A stretch of DNA of 64,000 nt from Tuctoria greenei (Eukaryota; Streptophyta; Magnoliopsida; Poales; Poaceae): contig JAYESD010000002.1 of assembly GCA_036927565.1 (NCBI GenBank), positions 148,125,167-148,189,166 on the forward strand, read 5' to 3'. Below, piece after piece: positions 33,098 through 45,060 of this stretch (its first letter is position 1; each line of letters opens with the position of its first letter). The position numbers and the translations under genes are program-made. The notes under the pieces are model-generated. The model was given only the letters and a program-made list of their open reading frames with translations, was not told the origin of the DNA and did no database searches.

Positions 33098-33643
33098 TGA
33101 TTGATGACAACCAATTAAAAGCTTCCAACAATCAAATAAAAATTTTGATTTTGAGTATCAAGAGTCTATGAGATTTTGATTAAGATAGGTTTAAATGAGC
33201 TCATATACTCTTAATACTTGTGGGGTGCCTACATGCATTTTGTGTGAATGAATGACATTGTGATGCATTATATGAAAACAAGTGAATAAGCATCGATGAC
33301 GTGAATCAAACTAAAGCATGTGAATCAAACTAAAGCATTCATAACATGAATCTAGCACAAGCATCACAAGCCTCATAAGTAGAATGACAAGCTAAAAATG
33401 TTCACACACACACCACAAAATAAAAAAAAGTAAGTACATGTCCATGTCCATAGCTAAGATACTTCTCCCCCTTTGGCATCAAGGCACCAAAGAGGAAAAA
33501 GGCTAAGAGAGCCTAGTATCTACTCGCTGTCGCTCGCTTCGGTATTGCCACTCTCTTGTTCCTCTTCATACTCGCTTTCTTCTTAGAATGAGCAGCTGCG
33601 GGAGCACTAGAAGCAGCACTTGTCCCTAAGAAGAAGGCAAGCT
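33098..33643. other. Non-coding 3' region of element B
   Basis: AT-rich sequence between the polypurine tract and the post-pol ORF. It shares the CTCCCCCTTTGGCATCAAGG phrase (near 33465) with element A. No gene is seen. Confidence 0.6.
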
Positions 33644-34974
33644 CTAACGCAGATAACTCAAAAATTCTGCAGGCTCTTCATCCTCGCTGTCATCTGACAC
33701 TGGGGGAAGCTGGAGCAGCTCTTTAATAGATGTGAGGTCTCTCTTAGTCCGCTTTGCTAACTTATGAACTAATATCTGAGTGGAGAAGCACACGAAGAAC
33801 ATAGCTTTGAGAATCTTTAATAATCCGGAAGAACAAGAGGATTGTTGTGGCACAGGAGGAGGAGGCTGAGTTGAGTGCCTCCTTGGCGATCTAGGCTGAC
33901 ACGGTGTCGAAGGGGCTCTCACAGGATGATGATGCTTTGAAGCCTTCTGAGGCACTAGAGCCCTACGCACCACATCCTTCACAAATTTCCTGCCAAAAAT
34001 TGTCTCGATAAGATTCATAATGTATGGGGCATAGCAACAAGACCTGGCGGGAGTCTCATAAGCGATGTAAATCTCCTTATATATGTAGTCAAAAGCATTG
34101 AACTTCTGTTGGCTGGCGAGCTTGATGACATTGCGGCTGTTGTGATTAATACAGTTGGCATCTCCGTCTTTAGGGGCTATCGTCTTTCGGATGAGATAAT
34201 TAAGCACTACATGGAAAGGTCATAGCCCGTGGATGTGAGGAAGCTGAGCAAGGTACCCCTATGAGTAAAAGTCCAACATCTGCTTAGTAGTCACAAGGGG
34301 CTCTTCATGGAGCTTCAATGGATGTCTCAAACAGTGACCCATACCCAAGATGGTAGCAAAATCTTCATAGCTGACAGAGTATTTTTCACCACTGGTCATC
34401 CAAGTGAAACCATGCTTAATTGTCCAATAGAATATGGTGGCATAGAACTAAAGAATAACTTCGACATTCCATGGGTATTGCAGCCCATGATGTCCTACCC
34501 CATGGAACTCATAAGCATCCTTGACCTCAGAAAATAGGGACATCTCTCTTCTGTTGTACTGCCTGCTAGTCAATCATTGCATATCAATCACCAGATTTGT
34601 CTTTGTCGTGAGCACGGACCGATAGTAATCCGGATGAAAGTAGCTCCAGAAGTGAGGGTCTCTCCCAACCCTAGGCATATCATAGCACTTCACATCTCTC
34701 TGATGTTGAGTATCCGGAAGGTTCCTTCTATAGTTGATCCTGTCTGCCGGACGACAAGGGTCGCCTACCAGTGAGTGTACTACCAAGGGTCCAATCTCAA
34801 CATCCTCTTGAGCAGCTTGAGTACCACCACTAGAGCCTCCTTGGACAACAATGGCCCCACTAAGCAGAATTGGCATGATGAGCAGTCTGCTTGACTCTCT
34901 TCGGGGCCTGTGTTGATGCTTCGTTGTCGGCGGTTTGCTTGCCTCTTTTTGCACCTTGATTTTCACGAGCCATG
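33644..34974 (-). pseudogene. Post-pol ORF of element B, broken
   Basis: The probable start is the ATG at 34974, followed by a Lys-rich N-terminus, then FWSYFHPDYY near 34640 and FYAT...FTWMTSGEKYSVSY at about 34470-34370. The core YIYKEIYIAYETPARSCCYAPY is in 34207-33644, with a proline-rich and acidic C-terminus. These blocks match element A at 1669-3234 in order. At least two frameshifts and several stops (for example in the LQFYAT region near 34450) make it non-functional. The function is unknown. Confidence 0.68.
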
Positions 34975-35074
34975 GCTAGGGAGAGACATAAAGAATAGAT
35001 AAGAGACAAAGCAAGAGGGACATAATCATTGACTGATTGTTTGTATAGAGGTTAAGAGGTTAAAATGCTATATC

Positions 35075-35640
35075 GGATCAGACTTGTCTGACTCGAAAGT
35101 CACACTTATCCGACACACTACGACAGACTTGTCCGATACAAATGTCGGACATGTTTGACATGTACAGTTTTAACCCTAACTTCTATCTAAACTACACAAA
35201 TCAATTGATCTACCAACAAGAATCTACCACAAGTTGTTAATCAAGCTAGTGAGCAATTCCATTAACAAGAAAACACCAACTTGTTGCAAGATCCAAAAGA
35301 ATAAAGGAAAGAATGGAGGAAATACCTTAAGAAGAAGGAAGAGTGGAGAAGATTGAATGGGTTGTTGATCCTCAATTCTTGGAAGAGATCGACCTCACAC
35401 ACTCATCGCAAGAGACTCAAAATTAATGACGATTTTGAGAGGAAGGAATATGAACAATATTGAGAGAGTTGAAGTGAAGGGAGAGGAGTTGTCGGCCTCT
35501 TTTGGTGGCCTCAGACTTGTCCGACGCAAAAGTCAAAAAAGTCTGACAGTCTCCCGAAACCCTAACTGACCCACGTCGGACTTGTCTGACTCAGAGGTTG
35601 GACATGTCTGACTTACATGTCAGACTTCTCTGACTCCCCC
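35075..35640 (-). promoter_or_regulatory. Internal palindrome arrays upstream of the element B post-pol ORF
   Basis: Two clusters of AGACTTGTCYGA / CGGACATGTYTGA motifs lie at 35078-35165 and 35510-35640, between the RNase H end (35884) and the ATG at 34974. They use the same motif variants as the element B LTR. The cluster at 35510 sits next to GAAACCCTAACTG, resembling GAAACCCTAAGTG in the element A LTR near 468. An internal promoter is possible, but this is inference. Confidence 0.55.
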
Positions 35641-35883
35641 TGATAAGTTGCATTCTGCAACTAGAATTTTGAGGAGAGGTCAAATAATTTGGACATTGTG
35701 GACAAGTTTCCACAAAAGGTCTTTGCAAATATTGTCAATAAGCAATCAACAACCAAACTATGACCATAGTTCACAAATATCCAATAATTTCAAATAGTTT
35801 TGTAGAAAATTGAGGGGGAAGAGTTTTTCACAAGCATGCATGAATTTTGAAGCAAATACAAGTAACAATCAGCTGTACAAGAC

Positions 35884-36560
35884 TCAAGCCACATTTTGAG
35901 AATCTAAGATATTGAGCTCACTCCTAAAATCGCAAAATCTTTTCTTATCTAAGGGCTTGGTTAAGATATCAGTCAATTGTTTTTCGGTCCTCACATGGGA
36001 AATCATTATATCTCTTTGATGGAGTGATCTCTCAAGAAGTGGTGGTGGATATCAATGCGCTTGGTCCTTGAAAGCTCAAATGGATTGTGGACTATTTTGC
36101 TGGCACTCTCATTGTCACATAGGAGAGGGATATGGCACAACTTTATGCCATAGTCCCTAAGAGTTTGCCGCATCCAAAGAAGTTGTGCACAACAACTTTC
36201 GGCTGCGACATACTCTGCTTCGGTTGTGGAGAGAGCAATAAATATTTGTTTCTTTGAGAACCAAGACACACGGGACCTACCCAAGAATTGGCAAGTCCCA
36301 GAGGTACTCTTCCTATCGTCTTTGCACCACGCATAATCCGCATTAGAATATCCAATGAGATTAAATTTAGAGCCTTTAGGGTACCAAAGTCCTAGGCTTG
36401 GTGTGTGAACCAAATATCTAATAATTCTCTTTACGACGATCTAATGACACACCTTGGAGCATCTTGGAATCGAGCACACATACAAACACTTAGCATTATA
36501 TTGGGCCTAGATGCACATAAGTAAAGCAATGAACCTATCATGGATCGATACACCTTTTGG
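35884..36560 (-). pseudogene. pol: Element B RNase H and end of pol, broken
   Basis: The frame 36413-36006 shows YSNADYAWCKDDRKST, RVSWFSKKQ, TEAEYVAAESCCAQLLW, LLCDNESA and RTKRIDIHHHFLRD. A stop follows after KEI. Pol then ends at a TGA complementary to 35884-35886, in the same C-terminal context as element A. Confidence 0.88.
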
Positions 36561-37455
36561 TCCACACTTCGACCATCTTCACTAAGGTCGAGGTGCCCAT
36601 TGGTTCCCATTGGAGTCTTGATGGGTTTGGCTTTGTCTATGTTAAACTTCTTGAGTATGTCTTGTGTATACTTCGTTTGACTAATGAATGTGCCTTGAGT
36701 TGCTTCACTTGAAATCCTAGGAAGAACTTCAACTACCCATCATCGACATCTCAAACCTTTTGGTCATAATCTTAGAAAACTCATCACAAAAAAGTTTTGT
36801 TAGTAGAACCAAATATAATGGCATCGACATATATTTGGCAAACAAAGAAATCATCAATGAAATGCTTAGTGAATAAAGTATAGTCGACCTTCCCAACTTT
36901 GGAACTATTTTGAGTTAGAAAGTCTCTAAGGCACTCATACCAAGCTCTAGGAGCTTGTTTGAAGCCATATAGAGCCTTACACAATTTGTAGACATCGTTG
37001 GGGAAGTCTTGATCTTCAAAGCCCGGGGGTTGCTCCACACACACCTCTTATTTGATTGGACCATTGGGAAGTGCACTTTTGACGTCCATTTGATATAGCT
37101 TAAAATCATGGTGAGTAGCAAAGGCAGGTAATATGCAAATTGATTCAAGCCTAGCTACGGGAGCAAAGGTTTCGTCGAAATCCAAACCTTCGACTTGTGA
37201 GTACCCCTTGGCTACAAGTCGTGCTTTGTTCCTTGTCACCACACCATGCTCATCTTATTTGTTGTGGAACACCCACTTGGTGCCCACAACATTTGCATTC
37301 GGGCTCTTCACGAGCTCCCACACTTGATTTCTTTCAAAATTGTTGAGCTCTACTTGCATAGTCATCATCCAATCTGGATCTCGTAATGCTTCTTCAACTT
37401 TGTGAGGTTCCAAGGAAGAAACAAAAGAGTAATGTTCACAAAAAATTTGCAACAC
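36561..37455 (-). pseudogene. pol: Element B reverse transcriptase, catalytic motif lost
   Basis: N-terminal RT blocks (MMTMQVELNNFERNQVWEL, NVVGTKWVFHNK) are at 37455-37255, FDETFAPVARLE at 37242-37048, and QAPRAWYECLRDFL at 37044-36784. The catalytic motif reads YVDA instead of YVDD (near 36825). Stops separate the three frames. The C-terminal RT blocks between 36784 and 36561 are degraded. Confidence 0.88.
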
Positions 37456-37459
37456 AAAA

Positions 37460-38466
37460 TCAAATAGTTACTTCCTTGGAGATGTCTCCAGGGATGTTAT
37501 CAATGGGATGGTCCTGTTGAATGCTTTGATGTACTCTTGGGTGTGGTGCTTGAGTTCTTGGAACTCCATCATCTTCTTCCTCACTTTCTTCGTCTCCCCC
37601 TTGATCGATGCCTTCATTGTCATCTTGTTGAAGCGCATATTGAGGGTCTTGAGCTTGATCATTTGAGGAAGAACTTGCTTCATGTGTGGAATAGCCACTT
37701 GAGTCTTGAGGTTGTTCTTGTGGTCGAATATCTCCAATTGTCATCCTTCCTATCGCCACCTGTGGAGCTTCTTCTTGATCTAGCACATAACGATCAACTT
37801 TCTCCACTTGAGAGCCACTAGTGTCATCAAACACTACGTCAGGTGCCACTTCAACAATTCTGGAGGATTTGTTGAAAACATGATAGGCGTAAGTTTTTGA
37901 GTCATAACCAAGCAAGAAACCCTCATCGGACTTTGAAGTAAACTTTGAAGTCCTAGGCTTCTTGTTGAGAATATAGCATTTGCTCCAAAAAACATGAAAA
38001 TAGGAAATATTGGGTTTGGTACCGGTTAGGAGTTCATAAGATGTCTTCTTAAATATGCGATGAAAATACAACCGGTTTATGGCATGGCAAGCGGTGATAA
38101 CCGCTTCCGCCCAAAACTGGTCCGACATCTTGTACTCATCAAGATTGGTTCTAGACATCTGAATGAGATTCCTATTCTTCCTCTCGGCAAACCCATTTTG
38201 TTGAGGGAGTAGGGGGCCGAGAACTCATGCTTGATGCCTTCTTCATCTAAAAATCTTCAACTTGAGTGTTCTTGAATTCTGTTCCATTGTCACTCTTTAT
38301 AGTCTTGATTCTCAAGGAGAACTAATTTTGTGCTCTCCTCAAGTATTTCTTGAGGACACCTTGTGTCTCACTCTAAGCATGCAAAAAGAAGACCAAAGTG
38401 AAACATGAAAAATCATCAACAATTATAAGACCATATTTGTTACCACCAATGCTTATGTAGGCGATA
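37460..38466 (-). pseudogene. pol: Element B integrase (distal part), broken
   Basis: The frame 38158-37460 has the C-terminal integrase block (QFWAEAVITACHAINRLYFH, GFLLGYDSKTYAYHVFN) and a long acidic, glutamine-rich linker. The catalytic core lies at 38461-38160 with several stops, including the SDNGTEFKN segment near 38270. It is interrupted at 38466 by the solo LTR. Confidence 0.88.
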
Positions 38467-41387
38467 TGTAACACCCTCATTTTCATCCATCATGCATTGC
38501 ATACATTCTTATACATGTTTAACATTAAGCAACACAAATAGGAACGAGATTAAAATGAAATAGAACCAAAACAGCAATTAAAAAACCTGATTTGATGCGG
38601 TTTTGTCCGGATTGGACCCCGGAATAGTCCGATTACTCTCTGTTGTTTTCTGGACTTATCCGCTATTTGCTACGAATTAGTACGAAAACAGTTCTGTTGT
38701 TTTTCGGACTTCTCCGTCCTCGTGTACGGACTAGTCCAATCTTCGTTACTGGAACTTTTCGGAGTTCTCCGGTAATTCCTCAAACATGTTCTTGTTTTTA
38801 AAATTGGACAAGCTTATGGACTAGTCCAACGAAGTACCGGACTTGTCCGTTTTACTTTCTGGTCTTGATCGGACTTGTCCAGATTTGCATCGGACTTGTC
38901 CATTCAGTTCTCTATACCCAATCGAACTTGTACGGCCTCACTACGAACTAGTCTGATGTGTAGGGCCTCGACTCGGATTTTATTTTTCCTCCACGATGAG
39001 TTGTTGGGTAATTACCTTAATTGGACCCAAGAACGTCGTGTATAACTCCTGAGGAGCCCAAGAGGGACTCTACCAAGGCCTCTACTTGTTTCCATCGCAT
39101 TATGATTGAATCCCACCCAAACGCTACCACCTCTACCCTATATAAACACCCTAGCACTCACACTTTCACCTCTTTGCAACATTAGAAGAAACTCTAAACC
39201 CTCGTTCACGTGAGAGCCACCATCAAGAAGTCTCCACCGCAGGGAGAAGAAGGGAGAGGAAGTAAGAAGGAGGACCAACCAAGATCGTCGTCGCTGCTGC
39301 GATCTTTGTCATCAATTCTTCAACGTCGACATCCTTCTTCACCAATTCTTCATTTTCTTTGATCTAGATGTCAAGTTCTCGAGTTTCATCAAATCCCCAA
39401 CCTTTGAACCCTTGGACTCGTGGTAAATAACTTAGATTTGTCTTTCCTATGTAAATTATGGTCCATACTTAACTCAAACTATGCTCTAGTTGGAAATTCG
39501 CCAAAACCTTAGTTGTAACAGACTTGTCCGGTCCAGTGCGGACTAGTAAAATCAACTCTATGGTACATAATGGACATGTCCGACCAAGGTGCGGACTAGT
39601 CAGGTCCTTCAATTCTGGAAGTTCCTTGAACTTTTCCAACATTCTCCTAAATGACTTAAAACTTGTTCTAACATGTAAGACTTAATTGTAACTAGATAGT
39701 AAGCAATAACATCAACCTAATAACATGCATCACCACATAATTGCATCCTTCATGCATGACATGGGATATTGAGTAATATATGAGCATTTATTTATTGTAA
39801 ATTTTTTTGTATGTTTGTTGTGCGGAATAAAAGGTAACACTCTAGAGGGTGCTCTCGAGGACCTCCAGCACCAGAATTTTGAAGCTTTTGATCCTAACCA
39901 GTCTCAAGAGCAAGGCAAGTGTCCTTGATCATTTTGATCCTATTTTTAAAAGTTTTGTATGCAAAACTGCATGCTTGTGTCAAATTGGTGGGAAACCCAT
40001 GATAGGTTTTTACTAGTCTTGTTTGACCATCCTTGTCGTTTGGAATATATTTTAGAGAGTCAGAAAGGGCATTTTTACATTTTTGCTTTGCTCTAATTGC
40101 ATGGGATGGGAAAACAACCAAATGGCTTAACTATGAATTAATGCACTTATCTATGATGTGAATTGATGAATAAGGTTAATTGGTAACATTGGATCAGGAG
40201 ATCTAAGCAAGCATGATTTGCGTATTGGGTTGGAAGATATGGTGGTTTTGCTTGCTTTAGATCTAAGGACCGATTCGTGGAGCGACAACCCAGGTTTTAC
40301 AGTGCCACCACGAGGCCAAGTATGGGTGCGGCTTAGCTGATTAATTAGGTGTATTGCTAGCATTGTTCGAATTATTTGGAGGAGCAAGGAATGGGAGTTA
40401 GTTGGGTTTGCAATACTGGCGGAACTCCTTGGGATCCAAACGGCACAAGAGGGGGCCCTAAGTTGGATGTGCTCAGTTGGAGGCATCACCACCGGTGAAA
40501 CCTTAGTGGGTCTGAATATGCTGGTAGTCCCTTTGTAAGGCTATTTTGTGATCTCTTGGCCAAACATCGATGGAAGTGTATAATGTCACTGACGGGTCAC
40601 GGGCATGATGGAGGTTCCTTAGTCATTGAAAGGTGATGAAATCACAGTCTTGTGGGTAAAGTGGTTTAATCTCTGCAGAGTGTTAGAAAACTATCATGAT
40701 AGTCGTGCTCTCAGTTATGAGCGACCTCGATCCTCACATGATTAGAGTGGAATTTGGGATTGTTTGGTTATGGTTATGGCTATGGCTTTGGTTCTATCAA
40801 ATGAACATGGTTGATGATGAAGGTAAGAATTTGGTATATGGATGGATAATTACTGATGGATGTGATATAATGGTAATTGATAATGTTAGACTCATAATTG
40901 GTAATTATTTGGGATATGATGGGTTTAATTCACATAGACATTGTAGGATGCTTTTTATACACGTTTTAAATGTACTTTTCAGCAGATAGCTATTATTTAT
41001 TATCGTTCCTTGCTTAAGCTACATGTCATATTTTTCCACACTTGCTGAGTATGACATGTGCTCACCCTTGCAATTCCCCCACCAACAGTTTCGGTTGATG
41101 TTTGGGAGTATCGCGAGGATAATGCCGAGTTCTAGGTTGTGTGCTGCCATTGACCTACCTGTAGATGTGTTGGAGTCGCACTGCTTTGCTTAATTTGGTC
41201 AATTTCTGCTGCATTAGTTTTAGTATTAGTACTAGTAGTAATAATAATAATTAGAGTTTGTAATTCGAGAAATGTTTGAATAATATAATAAAAGTACTTA
41301 TCATTTGTGTTTTTGTCGTGTATGTGTGATCAATGTCCTGGCACACATATGCATTCACTTGGTTCATTTTCAGAACCGGGTGTCACA
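38467..41387 (+). mobile_element. Solo LTR of a Tekay-like Gypsy family, 2921 bp, TSD CGATA
   Basis: Begins TGTAACACCCTC and ends GGGTGTCACA, flanked by CGATA at 38462-38466 and 41388-41392. It carries no primer site or coding region, so it is a solo LTR left by recombination. Its ends and its second half (from about 39890) resemble the chromovirus LTR at 48695. The first 1 kb differs and carries CGGACTAGTCC-type motifs (38600-38975 and 39520-39610). TATA box CTATATAAAC at 39138-39147. Frames inside (39894-40989) are incidental. Confidence 0.92.
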
Positions 41388-41948
41388 CGATAGGACCGAA
41401 GAGGTCCATGTGTAGAAGCTCCAATGGTCTTGTTGTTGTCAGGATGTTCTTGGATTGATGTTGAGCTCCAACTTGCTTTTCGGCTTGGCATGCGCGACAT
41501 GTCCTATCCTTCTCAAACATAACATTCTTCAAACCACGGATGTGCTCGCCCTTAAGAAGTTTTTGCAAGTTACTCATCCCAACATAGGCTTGTATTCTAT
41601 GCCAAAGCCATCCCATGTTGGTTTTTATCATTAAGCATGTGTCAAGTTGGGCTTTATCTGTAGAGAAATCCACAAGATAGAGCTTTCCCTTGAGCACACC
41701 CATAAAAGAAATTGAGTCATTGCTCCTTCTTGTGACGGTCACACCCTCGTTAGTCAAAAGACAGTTATAACCTTTGTCACATAGTTGTGATATGGACAAA
41801 AGATTATAATTGAGTGAATCAACATGTTGAACATTTGAAAGTGATTTGGGGATATATCAATTTTACCGATGCCAAGGATTTTCCTTGGCTATTGTCCCCA
41901 AAGTAGATTCCCTCACTTGGTTCTTCGTTTTGCTAATATTCCACAAAC
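41388..41948 (-). pseudogene. pol: Element B pre-integrase region between two insertions
   Basis: Minus-strand SISQLCDKGYNCLLTNEGVT, WLWHRIQAYVGMSNL, CRACQAEKQVGAQ and LLHMDLFGPIV form the pre-integrase zinc-binding block and the first catalytic Asp segment. It matches element A at 15960-16389. It is isolated between the solo LTR and the chromovirus. Confidence 0.88.
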
Positions 41949-41953
41949 ATCTT

Positions 41954-43861
41954 TGTAACACCCTAAATTTTCGCATCATGCGTTGCATACATGATCATGC
42001 ATTAAACATTAGTAGGATAAAAGAAAGATAATAAAATATAAAACATACATATAGGGTGTAGCAAAAGAAGAAAAGGAAAATAATAGCATAAAACTTGTAA
42101 TAGGGAATAAGTATAAAAATAACAATAATATATATAAATAATATATATAAATAATATATATAATAATATATAATAAAATAAAATAAAATATAAATAATAA
42201 AATATACAAAAATAATATATATATATATATATAAATAATAAAAGAAAAAAAACAAAACGACCGCCCGTTGGCCAGGCCGAGCGGCCCAGCCAGCAGCGGC
42301 CTCCCGCGCGACCCCCGCTGGGCCCCAGCACCCCGCCTCCCGCGCGACCGACGCGCGCAGCGCGCCTCCCGCGCGATTCCGCCGCCTGGCCTTGGTCCCC
42401 GCGCCGACCGCGCCTGCGCCCCTGGGCCCCGCGCCACCCGCACTGGCCCCGACCGAGTCGGACGCGCCTTGGCTCACGCGCGATGCCGCGCGATGCCCTA
42501 GCCGACTCGGCCCTGGCGCGTGTAGCCCCGCCTATATAAACACAGCCTCTGTACGGTTCCACGATCGCAGAAAAACACAGCCGCCAGAAACGCCGCTGGT
42601 ACAGAGGGAAAAAAAGCACCAGAGGTTGCGCCGCAGGGAAGAAAAGGAGGAAAAAGGAGGGGAAGAAGAGGAGGAAAAAGAGGAGGGTACCGCCGTCCAC
42701 CGGAGATCGTCGTCGTCGTCGCGTCGCCGTCGTCGTGCCGCCGAGGGACTGCTGCGCATCTACTTTGTCTACGCGTCGCATTCATCCCGCGATCTTTGAA
42801 GCCATCGCATCTACGGTAGGATTCGTTTTTCCGATGCAAATTTTAGCGACGTATTAAATCTAATAGACGTAATTTAATCGTAGTTGCACCATGAATTTAT
42901 TTTCAGCAGTATTAATTCCTGCTAAAACCCCCGTAAACTCGTATGAACACGTATGAACTAGTTGCATCTAATTAATAAACAACCATAGTTAATCAATTAT
43001 TGTACTTTGCATGCATGCATGTCATCGCATGTTGATTAGTATGTATGTATTGTGTTGATTTGTATGTATATTCTTGTATGTGTGATCACGAGTAGAGAGA
43101 AGTGCTCAAGAGATCATGTACGAGGATTTTCAGAATCAAGACTTCGAAGCGCTTGAGCAACCCTATCCGCCAGAGCAAGGCAAGTGTCCTTGAAGCATAT
43201 TGATCTTGTTTTTAAACTAAATGTTTTATTTGCAAAATTGCATGCTTGTGTCAATTTGATGGGAATCCTATGGTAGGAAGTTTACTAGATTTGTTTAACC
43301 ACCCTTGTCACCTGGAATATATGGTAGAGAGTCGGGAAGGGACTTTTTACCTTTTTGCTTCGCTTAATTAATTGGGATGGAAAACAACACTACACATTTA
43401 ATTATGCATCAATGATATTCTGGTTAATGTGAACTGGTCAATACGATGGGTGATCTAAGCAAGCCTAATATGTGGATGGGTTGGATGTTATGGTGGTTTG
43501 CTTGCTTTAGATCTAAGGACCGGTTCATGCGAGAATTGCCTGTGGTGATAATGCGGAATTCTAGGCCGTGTCTACCGTCAGCTTTGCCTGTGGTGTTATT
43601 GGAGCTGCGCTATCCTTTTTGCTTAGTTTGCTTAGTTGCTTAATTAGTTTATTTCCGCTGCATTAGTTGAACTTGTCATTATTATTCATTAGAGCTTGTA
43701 TTCGAGGATAATCTTGTTTGTGTAATAAAATTTGGTTAATTAATCTTGTTTTGTGGTAATTTTATGTATACTCTTTTGTGATTGCACTCGTGTATGTGTG
43801 TTGAACATCCTGGGCACACATATGCGTTAGCTTGGTTCAGTTTTCGGAACCGGGTGTCACA
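41954..43861 (+). repeat. 5' LTR of the chromovirus, internally deleted (1908 bp)
   Basis: TGTAACACC to GTGTCACA. Compared with the 3' LTR it lacks about 800 bp (3' LTR about 50260-51070) after GTTCATGCGAGAAT near 43540. At the join a short filler TGCCTGTGGTG matches sequence about 40 bp downstream. Confidence 0.92.
42100..42545 (+). promoter_or_regulatory. AT-rich tract, CpG-rich block and TATA box of the chromovirus LTR
   Basis: An (AATATATAT)n-type low-complexity tract (about 42110-42245) gives way abruptly to a very GC- and CpG-rich block (42255-42530), followed by the TATA box CCTATATAAA at 42531-42540. The 3' LTR repeats this at about 48860-49266. A GA-rich stretch and a CGTCGT repeat follow at 42620-42740, in the transcribed leader. 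Long frames read through the GC-rich block in all directions and are not genes. Confidence 0.6.
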
Positions 43862-43864
43862 GAT

Positions 43865-43876
43865 TGGTATCAGAGC
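43865..43876 (+). other. Primer binding site of the chromovirus (tRNA-iMet)
   Basis: TGGTATCAGAGC starts 4 bp after the LTR end and is complementary to initiator tRNA-Met, as in Del/Tekay elements. The leader 43877-44133 is non-coding. Confidence 0.92.
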
Positions 43877-44133
43877 CAGGTTGACCGTAGGACGCAGCCT
43901 AGATAGAATGGACACTTAGAGCACATAGGAGCACTCAGGAACCGATGTGTTTTTGCTTAGTGTGTTCTTTGCTATATATATATATTTTTTGCTTGTTTGC
44001 TTAATAGAGGATTTTGGGATGCTTTAGCATTGCCATGTCCACCTAGGCTAGTATAGCTAGTTGGTTAGCTTCATATCCCTTGATGCATATAGTTGGGGAC
44101 GTTTCTTAATTCTTACCTATTGCTCTCCTTCAG

Positions 44134-45060
44134 ATGGTGAGGACTCGCAATCAGAGGGATGTCAATGGTGAGGAGGAGGACCATGGAGTACCTCAGAACA
44201 ATACTGGACAAGGATCTCCTCATGGAGCCATCAATATCGAGCAGCTACTGGCTATGCAGAACCAGCTCATGCAGACCATGATACAGACTATAGGACAGCT
44301 GCAGGCTGGCAGTATCAACAATCAGCCCCACATGCCTCCACCGCCACCCCCACCTCCTCATAACCGATTGGGAGAGTTTATGAGGACTAGGCCGCCAACC
44401 TTTGCTCAAGCCGCAAACCCTATGGATGCGGATGATTGGCTCAAGTCTGTGGAGAAGAAGCTAGCCATTGTCCAATGCAGTGACCGGGAGAAGGTCCTGT
44501 TCGCTTCTCATCAACTAGTTGGAGCAGCTGCGGATTGGTGGGATGCTTATTGTAGTGCTCATAAGAACCAAGAAAGAATCACTTGGGCCGAATTCAAGGA
44601 GAATTTTCGTTCTCATTATGTGCCCAAGGGTGTTATGATCTTGAAGAGGCAAGAATTTGAGAACTTGAGGCAAGGAAAATCAAGCGTGAGTGAATATCTC
44701 AATAAGTTCACTCAACTCTCAAGATATGCGCCTGAGGATGTTAGTCGGGACAGCCGAAAACATTACTTGTTCATGAGGGGCTTGAACAATGAGATCCAAG
44801 TGCAACTACTCAACTGCGATTATGCCAATTTTCAGAAGCTTGTGGACAAAGCAATTGTGGTTGAGAATAAGATCCGTGAGATGGAGCAAGAAATCAAGAG
44901 GAAGGCGCCATATCAAGGACAGCAACAAGGAAGTAATGTGCGCCCTCGCTTTGCGCCGCCCAATGCACCTCATTACAGCTCCTCTATTCCTGCTCAGCGC
45001 CCTAGTTATGCACCACGCCCAACTCAGTTCGTGCAGCAACGCCTGTCATGCAAGCACCTA
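44134..45060 (+). pseudogene. gag: Chromovirus gag, frameshifted at its end
   Basis: The ATG at 44134 (MVRTRNQRDVNGEEE) is the first after the primer site. A glutamine- and proline-rich N-terminus is followed by the retrotransposon gag domain at about 44430-44800 (ADDWLKSVEKKLAIVQC, WWDAYCSAHKNQERITW, FLMRGLNNEIQ-type end). A frameshift near 45040 separates it from the zinc knuckle in the next frame. The rest looks intact. Confidence 0.93.

Noticed and set aside
42002..42781. Long open frames across the GC-rich chromovirus LTR on both strands (also 48736-49487)
   Set aside because: They arise from low-complexity, CpG-rich and GA-rich LTR sequence, overlap in several frames, and encode no recognisable domain.
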